Origin: Pseudomonadota bacterium
Lineage (GTDB): Bacteria > Pseudomonadota > Gammaproteobacteria > Steroidobacterales > Steroidobacteraceae
Direction: 5' to 3'
Length of the DNA stretch: 6,256 nt
Assembly: GCA_021850555.1 (NCBI GenBank)
Contig: JAJZLX010000390.1
Location: 1-6,256 of the forward strand
In this document: positions 6,077-6,256 of the stretch, one piece after another
Layout: the number at the start of each line of letters is the position of its first letter
Position numbering within the stretch: the stretch's first letter is position 1
Notes under the pieces: model-generated
Seen by the model: only the letters and a program-made list of their open reading frames with translations
Database searches by the model: none
What the model was told of the DNA's origin: nothing
Made by a program: the position numbers and the translations under genes

Positions 6077-6102
6077 CGCTCCAGTCAGGGGATACTGGAG
6101 CG
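6077..6102 (-). promoter_or_regulatory. Hairpin burying the tnpA Shine-Dalgarno
   Basis: CGCTCCAGT (6077-6085) and ACTGGAGCG (6094-6102) are perfect reverse complements, giving a 9-bp stem with an 8-nt loop. Read on the minus strand, the 3' arm contains the GGAG that serves tnpA, 6 nt before its ATG, so a folded transcript would hide the ribosome site. Hiding of transposase ribosome sites in transcripts entering from outside is known for other insertion sequences such as IS10; its role here is inferred. Confidence 0.65.
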
Positions 6103-6134
6103 CCATTTTCGGCAGATACGCGCGAGAAGGAAGA

Positions 6135-6156
6135 ACGCCTACGAGTTACCGCTTAC
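6135..6156 (-). repeat. IS66 terminal inverted repeat, tnpA-side end
   Basis: Reverse complement starts GTAAGCGGTAA and matches 3724-3745 at 19 of 22 positions. It lies upstream of tnpA, so it is the left end by convention. Confidence 0.93.
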
Positions 6157-6164
6157 GCTCAGCC
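6157..6164 (+). repeat. Target-site duplication of the IS66 element, right copy (GCTCAGCC)
   Basis: Exact copy of 3716-3723, directly outside the element. Confidence 0.95.
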
Positions 6165-6256
6165 TGGAGGAGGGATACTTCTCAGTACTGAAGGGAGAAA
6201 GCGCGCCGCGACTTGTGACAGCCGACGAAGGGCTCGCTAACGCCGCGCGTGCACTA
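6165..6256 (+). pseudogene. PIN-domain ribonuclease, 3' part, displaced by the IS66 insertion
   Basis: When base 3723 is joined to 6165 (element and one duplication copy removed) the PIN frame continues without a stop for 31 codons to the window edge. After Ser117 it reads LEEGYFSVLKGESAPR and then LVTADEGLANAARA. The LVTAD motif with Asp138 is the standard final strand and fourth acidic residue of VapC-type PIN domains, which confirms that this is the other half of the gene. The fragment has no start of its own and probably is not translated. The true end of the gene lies beyond the window. Confidence 0.88.

Larger units (their letters stand above)
3724..6156 (-). mobile_element. Complete IS66-family insertion sequence, 2433 bp
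   Basis: The borders are set by terminal inverted repeats beginning GTAAGCGGTAA on both ends and by a perfect 8-bp direct duplication GCTCAGCC outside them. The element carries the three IS66 genes in the standard order tnpA-tnpB-tnpC, all on the minus strand and all open. The tnpC stop ends 5 bp from its nearest repeat. Length, gene set, terminal GTAA and 8-bp duplication all agree with IS66. It is inserted in the PIN-domain gene, transcribed opposite to it. Perfect duplication and intact genes point to a fairly recent insertion and a probably functional element. Confidence 0.97.

Overview
The window looks like the integration-module end of a temperate phage or other integrative element in a GC-rich bacterium, most likely a proteobacterium. 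It is followed by a lower-GC two-gene operon, and the second gene of that operon has been split by a complete IS66-family insertion sequence. Nothing in the window fixes the host species. The proteobacterial guess rests on high GC and on the type of phage-like J-domain protein and lambda-type integrase present.

Bases 1-2449 hold four tightly packed plus-strand genes. They are the 3' part of a single-stranded DNA-binding protein gene (ssb), a J-domain protein, a small excisionase-like DNA-binding protein, and a lambda-like tyrosine integrase. Gaps are 9 bp, an ATGA overlap and 12 bp, so they probably share a transcript. Together they suit replication support (SSB and a DnaK-recruiting J protein) and integration/excision (Xis and Int). 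Bases 2450-2715 carry no convincing gene and are the natural place to look for an attachment site or integrase arm sites. No tRNA was seen there.

Bases 2716-3723 read differently, with visibly lower GC in hand-counted stretches. They encode a 219-residue protein with two N-terminal membrane segments and an unknown cytoplasmic domain. This gene is coupled by an ATGA overlap to a PIN-domain (VapC-like) ribonuclease gene. The PIN gene is interrupted after codon 117.

Bases 3724-6156 are an intact 2433-bp IS66-family element with tnpA, tnpB and tnpC on the minus strand, 22-bp imperfect terminal inverted repeats, and a perfect 8-bp target duplication (GCTCAGCC). Removing the element and one duplication copy restores an open PIN reading frame into bases 6165-6256, including the expected LVTAD motif. 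A 9-bp perfect hairpin just ahead of tnpA buries its Shine-Dalgarno sequence, suggesting control of transposition at translation.

The most interesting points are the exactly reconstructable PIN gene disruption, the ribosome-site-burying hairpin of the IS, the unusual membrane-protein/PIN operon, and an SSB whose acidic tip is followed by a hydrophobic extension instead of ending the protein.
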